Assembly: GCF_013131805.1 (NCBI RefSeq)
Contig: NZ_JABJRC010000002.1
Coordinates: 806,001-870,000 of the forward strand
Direction of reading: 5' to 3'
DNA: 64,000 nt
Source of the DNA: Kribbella sandramycini
GTDB taxonomy: Bacteria > Actinomycetota > Actinomycetes > Propionibacteriales > Kribbellaceae
This document shows positions 24,339 through 33,252 of the stretch, piece after piece; positions within the stretch are counted from its first letter, which is position 1, and the number at the start of each line of letters is the position of its first letter. Below the pieces are notes generated by a model. It was not told the DNA's origin and did no database searches. It saw nothing but the letters and a program-made list of their open reading frames with translations. The position numbers and the translations under genes are program-made.

Positions 24339-24583
24339 TTCAGGTAGCCCTCGACGGTCGAGGCGGAGCGGGGCTGCGCGGTGTCGGGGTCCGCGCCGAA
24401 CTCGCGCTTGGCGCGGCGCTGCCGGAGCAGGTCCCAGCACTGGTCGAGCTCGACCTCGAGGGCCTTCAGGCGCGCGTGCTCGTCCTCGTCGTTGATCTGG
24501 CCGGCGGCGTGCTTGCCGCGGAGCTCGTGCTCCTCCGCGACGAGCTCGTCGATCCGGCTGAAGAGGCTCTTGTCATCGGTCAT
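24335..24583 (-). CDS. DUF2630 family small protein
   Basis: An 82-residue, strongly charged helical protein beginning MTDDKSLFSRIDELVAEEHE and ending with a conserved GYLN-type tail. It matches the small actinobacterial DUF2630 family. Heptad-like spacing of hydrophobic residues suggests a coiled coil. Its ATG overlaps the stop of the FetB-like gene as ATGA, so it is the third gene of the acyl-CoA-synthetase operon. Its function is unknown. Confidence 0.83.
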   Translation of the reverse strand: MTDDKSLFSRIDELVAEEHELRGKHAAGQINDEDEHARLKALEVELDQCWDLLRQRRAKREFGADPDTAQPRSASTVEGYLN

Positions 24584-25347
24584 GAGGAAACCGTACGCCC
24601 GTCCGGAAGGCGGGCGCGGGAGAGCAGCTCGGTGATGGTCAGGATCGCGATCGTCTCGGCGGCGATCAGCCCGATCAGGACGACGAGCTGCAGCGCGGCC
24701 GCCGCGGCCGGGGAGGCGCCGCCGAGGACCATCCCGACGAAGGCGCCGGGCAGTGACACCAGCCCGACGGTGCGGGTCTGGTCGAGGGCCGGGAGCAGCG
24801 CATCCCCGGCGACCGGCCCGACGACGAGTTTGAACGCGTCCCGAGGGAGCAGACCGATCGACAGCCCGGCCTCGTACTGGCCGAATTGGGTGCCGTACTC
24901 GCTGAGCACCCGCCGTCCGGCGAGCGTGGTCGCTGTCATCGTGCCGCCGACGATGATGCCGCCCATCGGCAGAATCGTCGCCGGGTTCCGGGGGACGACC
25001 CCGGGCAGGATGAGCAGGAGCAGCACGGTCAGCGCACCCAGGCCGATCGCGGTGCCGCAGTAGAGCCACTGCCGGGGCACCACGGCTGTCTCGTGCAGCC
25101 GCCGGGTGCTGGTGAAGCTCGCGACGCCGAACATCAGCAGGACGAAGGCGATCGCGCCGAGCGTGTGCTGCAGGGCGAACCCGACCACCAGACCGACGGC
25201 CGCCAGTTGCAGGACCGCCCGCAGCGCGGCCGTGACGATCCCCTTGTCGTGCCGCAGACCGGCGTACCGCGAGCCGGCCACGCCGATCACGATCAGCAGT
25301 GGGAGGACCGCGATGGCGGCCCAGCCGAGCCCGGTGTCGAGGTTCAT
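24580..25347 (-). CDS. FetB-like ABC transporter permease (UPF0014 family)
   Basis: A 255-residue membrane protein with about seven hydrophobic segments. LRAVLQLAAVGLVVG, PMGGIIVGGTMTATTLAGRR and SLPGAFVGMVLGGASP are the conserved blocks of the FetB/UPF0014 family. In E. coli FetB works with the ATPase FetA in iron homeostasis. No ATPase gene is next to it here; it is wedged, with four-base overlaps on both sides, between an acyl-CoA synthetase gene and a DUF2630 gene. Either the ATPase is encoded elsewhere or the protein has another role. Confidence 0.85.
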   Translation of the reverse strand: MNLDTGLGWAAIAVLPLLIVIGVAGSRYAGLRHDKGIVTAALRAVLQLAAVGLVVGFALQHTLGAIAFVLLMFGVASFTSTRRLHETAVVPRQWLYCGTAIGLGALTVLLLLILPGVVPRNPATILPMGGIIVGGTMTATTLAGRRVLSEYGTQFGQYEAGLSIGLLPRDAFKLVVGPVAGDALLPALDQTRTVGLVSLPGAFVGMVLGGASPAAAAALQLVVLIGLIAAETIAILTITELLSRARLPDGRTVSS

Positions 25348-27053
25348 TCGGGTTTGAAGTCGGCTTCGTCGTACGCGTGTTCGCCGGTCTGGCCGGATTC
25401 GACCTTGTCGGCCTCGCCCGCGCGGAGCTCGACGCGGCGGATCTTGCCGGAGATGGTCTTCGGCAGCTCGGCGAACTCGATCCGCCGGATCCGCTTGTAC
25501 GGCGCCAGGTGGTCGCGGCAGAAGCCGAGGATCTCGGCGGCCAGCTCGCGCGTCGGCTCGTAGCCGGCGGCCAGGACGACGTACGCCTTCGGGACCGCGA
25601 GCCGGACCGGATCGGGCGAGGGGACGACGGCGGCCTCGGCCACGGCCGGGTGCTCGATCAGCACCGACTCCAGCTCGAACGGCGAGATCCGGTAGTCGCT
25701 GGCCTTGAACACATCGTCGGAGCGGCCGACATAGGTGATGTAGCCGTCTTCGTCCCGGCTGGCGACGTCGCCGGTGTGGTAGTAACCGCCGCGCATCACC
25801 TCCGCGGTCAGCTCGGCCGCGTCGCGGTAGCCGCGCATCAGCGGGACCGGCGGGGGAGCGAGCTCGATACAGATCTCGCCGTCGTCGCCGATCTCGTCGG
25901 ACGCCGGGTCGACCAGCGCGATCGTGTAGCCGGGCAGCGGCCGGCCCATCGAGCCGAGTTTCACCGGCTGACCGGGTGGGTTGCCGATCTGCGCGGTGGT
26001 CTCGGTCTGTCCGTACCCGTCGCGGATCGTGATACCCCACGCGTTGCGGACCTGTTCGATCACCTCGGGGTTCAGTGGCTCGCCGGCCGAGATGCACTCG
26101 CGGATCGCGACCTCGACGGCCGACAGGTCGGCCTGGATGAGCATCCGCCAGACAGTCGGCGGCGCGCAGAACGTCGTCACGCCGTACGTCTGCAGGACCT
26201 GCAGCATCTTCTCGGCGTCGAAGCGCGCGTAGTTGTAGAGGAAGACGGTCGCACCCGCGTTCCAGGGCGCGAAGACGTTGCTCCAGGAGTGCTTGGCCCA
26301 GCCGGGAGAGGAGACGTTCAGATGGACGTCGCCGGGCTGCAACCCGATCCAGTACATGGTCGACAGGTGACCGACCGGGTAGCTGACCTGGGTGTGCTCG
26401 ACCAGCTTCGGCTGGCTGGTCGTTCCGGAGGTGAAATAGAGCAGCAGCGAGTCGTCAGCTGCGGTGTCGACCTCCGGTACCGGGCCGTCGTACTGGGGGA
26501 AGTCGTCGTAGTGCAGCCAACCGTCGACCGGATCGCCGACTGCGACCCGGATGAGGTCGTCCGCGATGCCGGCGTACCGGCTGGTCTCGCCGCTGGCCGT
26601 GACGACGGCGCGGACGTTGCCGCGCGCAATCCGGTCGGCCAGGTCGGCATCTGTCAGCAGTGTGGTCGCAGGGATCATCACCGCCCCGGCGCGGATACAG
26701 GCCAGCATCACCTCCCAGAGCGGGACGGTGTTGCCCAGCACGATCAGCACTCGATCACCCGGCGTCAGCCCGGCCTCAGTGAGCCAACCGGCCACCTTGC
26801 CGGACCGCTCGGCCAGCTCCGCGTACGTGCGCGAGTTGACCTCGCCGTCCTCCTCCACGATCGTCAGCGCCGCGACCTCCGGCTGCTCGACCGCCAGCGC
26901 GTCGAACCAGTCCCGCGCCCAGTTGAACCGCTCGAACACCGGCCAGCTGAACTCCCGGTACGCGGTGTCGTAGTCCTCCCGATGCGCGACCAGAAAGTCG
27001 CGCGCCGCCCGGAACTCCCGCGTCACCTCGGCCGTGCTGCGCTCCGTAGCCAT
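25344..27053 (-). CDS. AMP-forming acyl-CoA synthetase (medium-chain/ACSM-like)
   Basis: A 569-residue adenylating enzyme. The P-loop is LLYFTSGTTSQPKLVEHT, the second motif DGYGQTETT, the hinge aspartate lies in YHTGDVASRDEDGYI, and the C-terminal lysine is in LPKTISGKIRR. The length and N-terminal FNWARDWFD sequence match the ACSM branch of medium-chain acyl-CoA or acetyl/propionyl-CoA-like synthetases. It converts a carboxylic acid, ATP and CoA to acyl-CoA, AMP and PPi. It is the first gene of a tightly coupled operon with FetB-like and DUF2630 genes, 9 bases after the end of the membrane permease gene at 27063. Confidence 0.92.
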   Translation of the reverse strand: MATERSTAEVTREFRAARDFLVAHREDYDTAYREFSWPVFERFNWARDWFDALAVEQPEVAALTIVEEDGEVNSRTYAELAERSGKVAGWLTEAGLTPGDRVLIVLGNTVPLWEVMLACIRAGAVMIPATTLLTDADLADRIARGNVRAVVTASGETSRYAGIADDLIRVAVGDPVDGWLHYDDFPQYDGPVPEVDTAADDSLLLYFTSGTTSQPKLVEHTQVSYPVGHLSTMYWIGLQPGDVHLNVSSPGWAKHSWSNVFAPWNAGATVFLYNYARFDAEKMLQVLQTYGVTTFCAPPTVWRMLIQADLSAVEVAIRECISAGEPLNPEVIEQVRNAWGITIRDGYGQTETTAQIGNPPGQPVKLGSMGRPLPGYTIALVDPASDEIGDDGEICIELAPPPVPLMRGYRDAAELTAEVMRGGYYHTGDVASRDEDGYITYVGRSDDVFKASDYRISPFELESVLIEHPAVAEAAVVPSPDPVRLAVPKAYVVLAAGYEPTRELAAEILGFCRDHLAPYKRIRRIEFAELPKTISGKIRRVELRAGEADKVESGQTGEHAYDEADFKPE

Positions 27054-27062
27054 GCCCGCACA

Positions 27063-28109
27063 TTACCCATTCAGCGCGAGAACGGACCCCACGATCACCA
27101 GCGGCGTCAGAATCAGCCCACGCCACAGAAACGACCACCAGGAGATGTGTACGCCGGCCGCCCGGCAACGCGCCCGCCACAGCAGAGTGGCCAGCGAGCC
27201 CCACAGAGTGAGCAGACAGCCGGTGTTGACGCCGATGAGCAGCGCGGTCATCCGATGCGGGTCGGACGCCGCCACCGGCTCCATCGCCAGGTACGCCGGG
27301 AGGTTGTCGAACAGGTTGGCCCCGACGGCCGCTGTCGCGCTCAGCCGCAGGTCGGACGTCGTACCGGCGACCTGGCGCAGTACGGCCTCGAGCCCGTGGT
27401 CGGTGAGGAATGCAACGACCGTGAACAGGATGACAACACCGACCACTAGCTTGGCCGGGATGAGCGACCAGCGCAGCTCACTGCGCCGCCGGACCGCGAA
27501 CAGCACGACCAGAATGAGCGCACCGATGCTGGCCGGCCAGGCGACCTCCACACCGGAGACGAACGCCGGTCCGAGCAACACACAGACCGCTGTGGCCCCC
27601 CAGAACAACACCTTGTCATCGACGTGCGGCGTCTCCGGTACGTCGTACGAACGGCCGAGGTCGCGGTGGAACAGCAGCGCGAGCACGACAACCGTGATGA
27701 GGATCGCTGCGATCGCCGGTCGCCAAGTGTGCGCCAGGTACGACGTGTTCAGCGTGCGGAACTGGTGCAGCGCCAGCAGGTTGGTCAGGTTCGAGACGGG
27801 CAGCAGCAGGGACGCCGTACCGGCCAGCCAGACCGTGGTGAACGCGAACAGCTTCGGCGGGATGTCCAGCTGCCTGGCCATCGCCAGCACGACCGGCGTC
27901 AACAGCACCGCGCAGGTGTCCAGTGACAGCACGATCGTCAGGCCGGTCGCCAGCACGACCACGAGCAGCCAGAGCCGCCAGACCTTGCCGCGGGCCAGAT
28001 GCGCGGCCTCGCGGGCGGCGACGTCGAAGACCTTGGCCTTGTCGGCCAGCTCGGCGATGACGGTCACTGCGATCAGGAACACCAGAACCGGAGCAATCCG
28101 CTCGACCAA
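27063..28109 (-). CDS. SLC13/ArsB-NhaD superfamily permease
   Basis: A 348-residue membrane protein with 9-10 hydrophobic segments. VVLATGLTIVLSLDTCAVLLTPV and NLFDNLPAYLAM are the two half-domain motifs of the ArsB/NhaD ion-transporter superfamily. The TTG start at 28109 is supported by AGGAGG 8 bases upstream. It is shorter than the usual about 420 residues of ArsB. No arsenic-resistance genes lie nearby, so arsenite export is unproven; an anion or Na+/H+ transporter is equally possible. It is divergent from the Pat gene with only 41 bases between starts. Confidence 0.83.
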   Translation of the reverse strand: MVERIAPVLVFLIAVTVIAELADKAKVFDVAAREAAHLARGKVWRLWLLVVVLATGLTIVLSLDTCAVLLTPVVLAMARQLDIPPKLFAFTTVWLAGTASLLLPVSNLTNLLALHQFRTLNTSYLAHTWRPAIAAILITVVVLALLFHRDLGRSYDVPETPHVDDKVLFWGATAVCVLLGPAFVSGVEVAWPASIGALILVVLFAVRRRSELRWSLIPAKLVVGVVILFTVVAFLTDHGLEAVLRQVAGTTSDLRLSATAAVGANLFDNLPAYLAMEPVAASDPHRMTALLIGVNTGCLLTLWGSLATLLWRARCRAAGVHISWWSFLWRGLILTPLVIVGSVLALNG

Positions 28110-28150
28110 ATTCGCCGCCTCCTGTCAGCCTCGTTGAGTACGCTGGCCGA

Positions 28151-30877
28151 GTGACCCCGCCGGATGACCAGCGCCCCGACGAGCCTGCACAGTATGCCGT
28201 GCAGGCTCCGGCGGATTACCCGGTGGACTTCGAGGCGGACGTCGTCCTCCGCGACGGCGCGACAGCGCACTTACGGCCGATCACTCCGGGCGACGCCGAG
28301 CTCCTGGTCGCCTTCTACGCCCGCGTGTCCGAGCAGTCGAAGTACTACCGGTTCTTCGCGCCCTACCCGCAACTTTCGGACCGCGATGTGGCGCGCTTCA
28401 CCCAGGTCGACTACCACGACCGGCTCGCGCTGATCGTGACCGTCGGCAACGACATGATCGGCGTCGGCCGCTACGAGCGGACCGGTCGCCGCACGGCCGA
28501 GGTCGCGTTCCTGATCGAGGACGCGCACCAGGGCCGTGGCCTCGGGCAACTGCTGCTCGAACACCTGGCCCAGGCCGCCCGGGAGAACGGCATCGTCCGG
28601 TTCGTGGCCGAGGTGCTGCCCGACAACCGCAAGATGATCACCGTCTTCACCGAGGCCGGCTACAAGGTCGCGCGCGAGTTCGAGGACGGCGTGATCATGG
28701 TCGAGTTCGACATCGCGCCGACCGACACCTCGTTCGGTGTGATGCAGGCCCGCGAGCAGCGCTCCGAGGCGCTTTCGATCGCCCGGTTGCTGACGCCGTC
28801 GAGTGTGGCGATCATCGGCGCCAGCCGGCGCGAAGGCACGATCGGCAACGCCCTCGTGCGGAATCTGCGCGACAGCGGCTTCCCCGGCCGGCTGTACGCC
28901 GTCAACGCCGACACCTCGGCGACCGAGATCGAGGGCGTTCCGGCGTACGGAACGATCCGCGAGATCGACGACACCGTCGATCTGGCCGTGGTCGCCGTCC
29001 GGGCCGAGACCGTGGCGGACGTCGTGCTGGACTGCGCGGCCAAGGGCGTCCGCGGGCTCGTCGTCGTGTCGAGCGGCTTCGCCGAGATCGGCGACGAGGG
29101 CCGCAAGCGGCAGCGGCACCTGACCGGGCTGGCGCGCTCGTACGGGATGCGCGTGATCGGGCCGAACGCGCTCGGCCTGATCAACACCGCGGCCGGGGTC
29201 TCGCTGAACGCGACGCTGTCACCGGTGATGCCGAGCCGCGGCCGGGTGGCGTTCTTCTGCCAGTCGGGGGCGCTCGGCGTGCCGATCCTGGCGGATATGG
29301 CCGCGCGTGGCGTCGGGCTGTCGAGTTTCGTCTCGGCCGGTAACCGGGCGGATGTCTCGGGGAACGACCTGATGCAGTACTGGTACTCCGACGAGTCGAC
29401 CGAGGTCGTGCTGCTCTACCTGGAGTCGCTCGGCAACCCGCGGAAATTCAGCCGGGTCGCGCGGCGGCTCGCCGGGCGGAAGCCGGTGGTCGCGCTGAAG
29501 TCCGGCCGGGCCACGCAGGGGGTGCCGCTCGGCCAGCTGGTCCGGCGCAGCAAGTTGCCGCCGGCCACGATCGAGTCGATGTTCCGGCAGAGCGGTCTGA
29601 TCGGCGTCGACACCACCGGCGAGCTGTTCGACGTCGCCCAGCTGCTCGCGCACCAGCCGCTGCCGAAGGGCCGCCGGGTCGCGATCGTCAGCAACTCCGA
29701 TGCGCTGACCCTGCTCGCACTCGACACGATGGCCGGCTGCGGCCTGGAGACCGCGGGGGAGCCGCGGAACCTGAGCCCGGATGCGACCGCCGAAGACTTC
29801 GGCGCGGCCCTGTCCGAGGTGTTCGCCGACGACCGGGCGCATTCGGTCGTGGTGATCTACACGCCGCCGGTCCAGTCCAGCGGCGCCGAGGTCGCGGCGG
29901 CGATCACCGCGGCGGCGGCCGGGTCGGACAAGCCCGTCCTGTCCACCTTCCTCGCCTCGCGGCGCGTCCCCGAGCAGCTCCGCGTCCCGGACGGCGACGG
30001 TGGCGCGGCCCGCGGGTCGATCCCCTCGTTCCTGAACCCGCAGTACGCCGTCGGCGCGCTCGCGAAGGCGACGCAGTACGCCGAGTGGCGTCGCCGTTCG
30101 GACAGCCACATCCCCGAGCTGCCCGATGTCGACACCCCCGGCGCGGAGGACTTCGTCGCCGAATACCTGCAGCGGCACCCGCGCGGCGCCGACCTGAACG
30201 AGGCCGACCGGCAGCGGCTACTCAGCTTCTACGGCATCTCGGTGCTGCCGTCGTTCCCGGTGCTCAGCGCCGACGAAGCGGTCGCCCGCGCCGCGGACCT
30301 CGGCTTCGAGGTGATCCTGAAGGCGACTGCCGAGCAGTGGCGGATGCGGCCCGACCTGGCCGATATCTGGCGACACATCCACGACGAGGACGACATGCGC
30401 GCCGCCTGGGCCGAGATGACCCGGACGTTCGGCGTCGCGGCGGATCCGGGCCGGGCGCAGTTCGTCGTCCAGAAGATGGCGCCGCCCGGCGTCCCGGTGG
30501 TGATCTCTGCCATCGAGGACGTGTCGTTCGGCCCGGTCGTCAGCTTCGGCCTGTCCGGCGTCGCGACCGACCTGCTCGGCGACAGCTCGTACCGGATGCC
30601 GCCGCTGACGACCCGGGACGCCGCCGAGATGGTCCGCGAGGTCCGGGCGGCGCCGCTGCTCTACGGCTACCGCGGCAGCGACCCGGTCGACATCTCCGCC
30701 ATCGAGAACCTGCTGCACCGGGTCTCCCGCCTGACCCTCGATCTGGAGGAGGTCGTCAAACTCGACCTCCGCTCGGTCCTGGTCGCCGTCCAGGGCGCGA
30801 CCGTCCTCGACACCACGATCCGGATCGCCCCGAACGAGAAACCGCGCCAGGACACCCCGGCCCGCCGCCTGACCTGA
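28151..30877 (+). CDS. Pat-type protein lysine acetyltransferase: GNAT fused to an ADP-forming acyl-CoA-synthetase-like domain
   Basis: A 908-residue protein. Residues about 25-185 are a GNAT domain (VAFLIEDAHQGRGLGQLLLEHL is the acetyl-CoA site). Residues about 210-680 form a CoA-binding and ligase domain (VAIIGASRREGTIGNALVRN, FFCQSGALGVPIL, SAGNRADVSGNDLMQYW), followed by an ATP-grasp domain to about residue 890. In Salmonella Pat the GNAT is C-terminal; the N-terminal arrangement is that of Streptomyces PatA. Such enzymes acetylate and inactivate acyl-CoA synthetases, and an AMP-forming synthetase is encoded 1.1 kb away. GTG 28151 lies 7 bases after TACGCT (28139-28144), suggesting a leaderless mRNA. 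Its end abuts that of the convergent DUF2087 gene. Confidence 0.9.
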   Translation: MTPPDDQRPDEPAQYAVQAPADYPVDFEADVVLRDGATAHLRPITPGDAELLVAFYARVSEQSKYYRFFAPYPQLSDRDVARFTQVDYHDRLALIVTVGNDMIGVGRYERTGRRTAEVAFLIEDAHQGRGLGQLLLEHLAQAARENGIVRFVAEVLPDNRKMITVFTEAGYKVAREFEDGVIMVEFDIAPTDTSFGVMQAREQRSEALSIARLLTPSSVAIIGASRREGTIGNALVRNLRDSGFPGRLYAVNADTSATEIEGVPAYGTIREIDDTVDLAVVAVRAETVADVVLDCAAKGVRGLVVVSSGFAEIGDEGRKRQRHLTGLARSYGMRVIGPNALGLINTAAGVSLNATLSPVMPSRGRVAFFCQSGALGVPILADMAARGVGLSSFVSAGNRADVSGNDLMQYWYSDESTEVVLLYLESLGNPRKFSRVARRLAGRKPVVALKSGRATQGVPLGQLVRRSKLPPATIESMFRQSGLIGVDTTGELFDVAQLLAHQPLPKGRRVAIVSNSDALTLLALDTMAGCGLETAGEPRNLSPDATAEDFGAALSEVFADDRAHSVVVIYTPPVQSSGAEVAAAITAAAAGSDKPVLSTFLASRRVPEQLRVPDGDGGAARGSIPSFLNPQYAVGALAKATQYAEWRRRSDSHIPELPDVDTPGAEDFVAEYLQRHPRGADLNEADRQRLLSFYGISVLPSFPVLSADEAVARAADLGFEVILKATAEQWRMRPDLADIWRHIHDEDDMRAAWAEMTRTFGVAADPGRAQFVVQKMAPPGVPVVISAIEDVSFGPVVSFGLSGVATDLLGDSSYRMPPLTTRDAAEMVREVRAAPLLYGYRGSDPVDISAIENLLHRVSRLTLDLEEVVKLDLRSVLVAVQGATVLDTTIRIAPNEKPRQDTPARRLT

Positions 30878-31384
30878 TCAGGCCCGGCGGTACACGCTGT
30901 CGGCCCGGCTGAGCAGGCGGGCGTCGACGAGCATCCGGCGCAGGGCTGCGTGGTCGGCATGCCTGCGGTTGAGTATCTCGTTGACCTCGCGCTCGGGGTA
31001 GTCACGGCCTGGCGCGAAGTCGGTGGCGAAGTACTCCAGCACGACCTGGAGTTTCTCGGGATACGTCGGGAAGTGGGTCAGCCGGCCGTCGCGGACGAAC
31101 GCCTTGAGCACCTGGTCGCGCTCGGGGTCGTCGACGAGCGGCGTCCATTCCGGCGCGTTCTCGCGGACGGCGTCCTTGAACACGGACTCGTCGGCGGTCA
31201 GCGTCGGAGCGGCTTGGACGAGCCCGGCCTTGATCAGCTTCTGCAGGGCCTTGCCGACCACGGCCTGGGACAGCCCGGTGGTCCCGGCGACCTGCTCGGG
31301 AGTGGCGGCGCCGAGGACGACGGCGGAATACGTGCGCAGTCTCGACGGTTCGGCCAGCAGACCACAGAGCTGATGGGTGTTCAT
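30878..31384 (-). CDS. HTH regulator with DUF2087 domain
   Basis: A 168-residue protein starting at ATG 31384. Residues 1-75 form a winged helix of the ArsR/MarR kind (LAEPSRLRTYSAVVLGA, GLSQAVVGKALQKLIKAGLV). The C-terminal part, with FVRDGRLTHFPTYPEKLQVVL and FAPGRDYPEREVNEIL, is the DUF2087 domain. The gene is divergent from the P1 peptidase gene with only 51 bases between starts, so it probably regulates that gene and itself. The ligand is unknown. Its stop directly follows the stop of the Pat gene on the other strand. Confidence 0.88.
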   Translation of the reverse strand: MNTHQLCGLLAEPSRLRTYSAVVLGAATPEQVAGTTGLSQAVVGKALQKLIKAGLVQAAPTLTADESVFKDAVRENAPEWTPLVDDPERDQVLKAFVRDGRLTHFPTYPEKLQVVLEYFATDFAPGRDYPEREVNEILNRRHADHAALRRMLVDARLLSRADSVYRRA

Positions 31385-31435
31385 GCCTTCCACGCTAATG
31401 TCGGTGGCAACCAGATTTTCGGGAGAGGAATGCCG

Positions 31436-32452
31436 ATGCAGCCCGGTCCGCTGAATGCGATCACCGATGTGCCGGGAGTGCTGGTCGGCCAGGTCGAGCG
31501 GGTCGACGCGCCGTATCTGACCGGTACGACGGTCGTCCATGTTCCGGCCGGGGCAGTCGCGGGGGTCGACGTCCGCGGTGGGGCGCCGGGGACGCGGGAG
31601 ACCGATCTGCTCGACCCGGTGAACTCGAACCCCGGAGTGAACGCGGTCGTGCTGACCGGCGGGAGCGCCTTCGGGTTGGACACCGCCGGCGGGGTGATGC
31701 GGTTCCTGGAGGAGCGCGGCGAGGGCGTGCGGGTCGGGCCGGGGGAGTTGGACGTCGTGCCAATCGTGCCGGCCGCGGTGATCTTCGACCTCGGGCGTGG
31801 TGGCGGGTTCCAAGCCCGGCCGGATGCGTCGTGGGGTCGCGATGCGATCGCGGCGGCGACCGACGGGCCAGTTGCTCTGGGCAACCATGGAGCGGGCGCC
31901 GGGGCGAAGGCGGGAGTGCTGAAAGGTGGCGTCGGGACGGCGAGCGTCCGGCTGGCCGACGGGAGCACGGTCGGGGCGCTGGTGATCGTGAATGCGGTAG
32001 GCTCGGTGATCGACGCGGACGGCGTCCTGTACGGCGCGCGGCTCGGGCTGGGCGACGAGTTCGCTGACCTGCAGCCGCCGACCGAGGCGCCGCCGGTCGC
32101 GACCGGCCCGGCGATGAACACGGTGATCGCGGTGGTGGCGACCGACGTACCGCTGGACAAGGCGGCCGCCAAGCGGATGGCGATGGTCGCGCACGACGGG
32201 CTGGCGCGGGCGGTCGACCCGATTCACACGCTTGTCGACGGTGACAGCATTTTCGCGCTGTCGACCGGCGCCGGGGAGCGGCTGAGCGGCACTGACCCGT
32301 CGGCGTTGCTACGGCTGGAGACTGTGTTCGCGGCTGGTGCCCGGACGTTGAGCCGGGCGGTGGTGCACGGCGTCCTGAACGCGGAGTCCGCAGGTGGGTT
32401 CCCGAGCTATCGGGAGGCGTTCCCCTCGGCTTTCGATGTACGACCGAGGTAG
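31436..32452 (+). CDS. P1 family (DmpA/NylC-type) self-cleaving aminopeptidase
   Basis: A 338-residue Ntn-type hydrolase. ATG 31436 is preferred over ATG 31430 because GGGAGAGG is then 7-8 bases away. VVLTGGSAFGLDTAGGVM and ALGNHGAGAGAKAG are family motifs. Autocleavage is predicted between Asn228 and Thr229 in GPAMNTVIAVVATD, as in nylon-oligomer hydrolase NylC, freeing Thr229 as the nucleophile. The family hydrolyses small peptides, beta-aminopeptides or nylon-type amides. There is no signal peptide. It is divergent from the DUF2087 regulator. Confidence 0.9.
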   Translation: MQPGPLNAITDVPGVLVGQVERVDAPYLTGTTVVHVPAGAVAGVDVRGGAPGTRETDLLDPVNSNPGVNAVVLTGGSAFGLDTAGGVMRFLEERGEGVRVGPGELDVVPIVPAAVIFDLGRGGGFQARPDASWGRDAIAAATDGPVALGNHGAGAGAKAGVLKGGVGTASVRLADGSTVGALVIVNAVGSVIDADGVLYGARLGLGDEFADLQPPTEAPPVATGPAMNTVIAVVATDVPLDKAAAKRMAMVAHDGLARAVDPIHTLVDGDSIFALSTGAGERLSGTDPSALLRLETVFAAGARTLSRAVVHGVLNAESAGGFPSYREAFPSAFDVRPR

Positions 32453-32544
32453 TACGCGGAGTCGCCGAACGACACCGTAAGGCGATGACAAGACCGGTCC
32501 ACGGGCCGACGAATCGGGGGTGTTTACGCGGAAAGCTCGTCAGC

Positions 32545-33252
32545 ATGAGCTTCCAGAGTCCCCAACTCGCACCGCAGGTCGTCCTGAGTGGCCACGGCCT
32601 GGTCAAGTACTACGGCAACGTCGTCGGTCTGGCCGGAGTCGACGTCGGCGTCCGGTCCGGCGAGGCGCTGGCCGTGATGGGCCCCAGCGGCAACGGCAAG
32701 ACCACACTGCTGCACGTCCTGGCCGGCATCCTCACCCCGGACCAGGGCGAGGTCTGGCTGGGCGGTGAGCGCGTCGACAACCTGAACGACGCCGCCCGCA
32801 CGGTCCTGCGCCGTCGCCGCCTCGGCTTCGTCTTCCAGGACAACCAGCTGCTGGCTGAACTGCCGGCCGACGAGAACGTCGCGCTGCCGCTGATGGTCGA
32901 CGGGCTGAGCCGCCGCGACGCGATCGGCCGCGCCCGGAACATGCTTGCCCAGGTCGGGCTGGCGCAGGAGGCGGGCCGGCGTCCTGGTGAGCTGTCCGGT
33001 GGGCAGGCGCAGCGGGTCGCGATCGCGCGGGCGCTGGTCGGCGAACCGCAGGTGGTGTTCGCCGACGAGCCGACCGGTGCGCTCGACGCGGCCACCGGGT
33101 CCCAGGTGATCGACCTGCTGATCGGTGCGGCGACGTACCGGGGTGCTGCGGTCGTTGTGGTCACACACGACAACTCGGTGGCCGCCCGCTGCCACCGAGT
33201 GCTGACGATCGTCGACGGTCGCGTGAGCGAGTCGATGGGGGCCGCGCGATGA
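32545..33252 (+). CDS. MacB-type ABC transporter ATPase
   Basis: A 235-residue ATPase with Walker A GPSGNGKTT, Q-loop FVFQDNQLLAELP, signature LSGGQAQRVAIARAL, Walker B VVFADEPTGALD and VVTHDNS. The ATG at 32545 has GGAAAG about 10 bases upstream. The stop overlaps the start of an FtsX-like permease gene (ATGA), forming the second MacB/FtsX-type pair of this window. The substrate is unknown; there is no two-component system beside this pair. Confidence 0.92.
   Translation: MSFQSPQLAPQVVLSGHGLVKYYGNVVGLAGVDVGVRSGEALAVMGPSGNGKTTLLHVLAGILTPDQGEVWLGGERVDNLNDAARTVLRRRRLGFVFQDNQLLAELPADENVALPLMVDGLSRRDAIGRARNMLAQVGLAQEAGRRPGELSGGQAQRVAIARALVGEPQVVFADEPTGALDAATGSQVIDLLIGAATYRGAAVVVVTHDNSVAARCHRVLTIVDGRVSESMGAAR

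Noticed and set aside
28116..28144. A full sigma-70 promoter for the Pat gene
   Set aside because: TACGCT is well placed as a -10 but the bases 17 before it (CGCCTC) do not resemble a -35, so only the -10 is mentioned.
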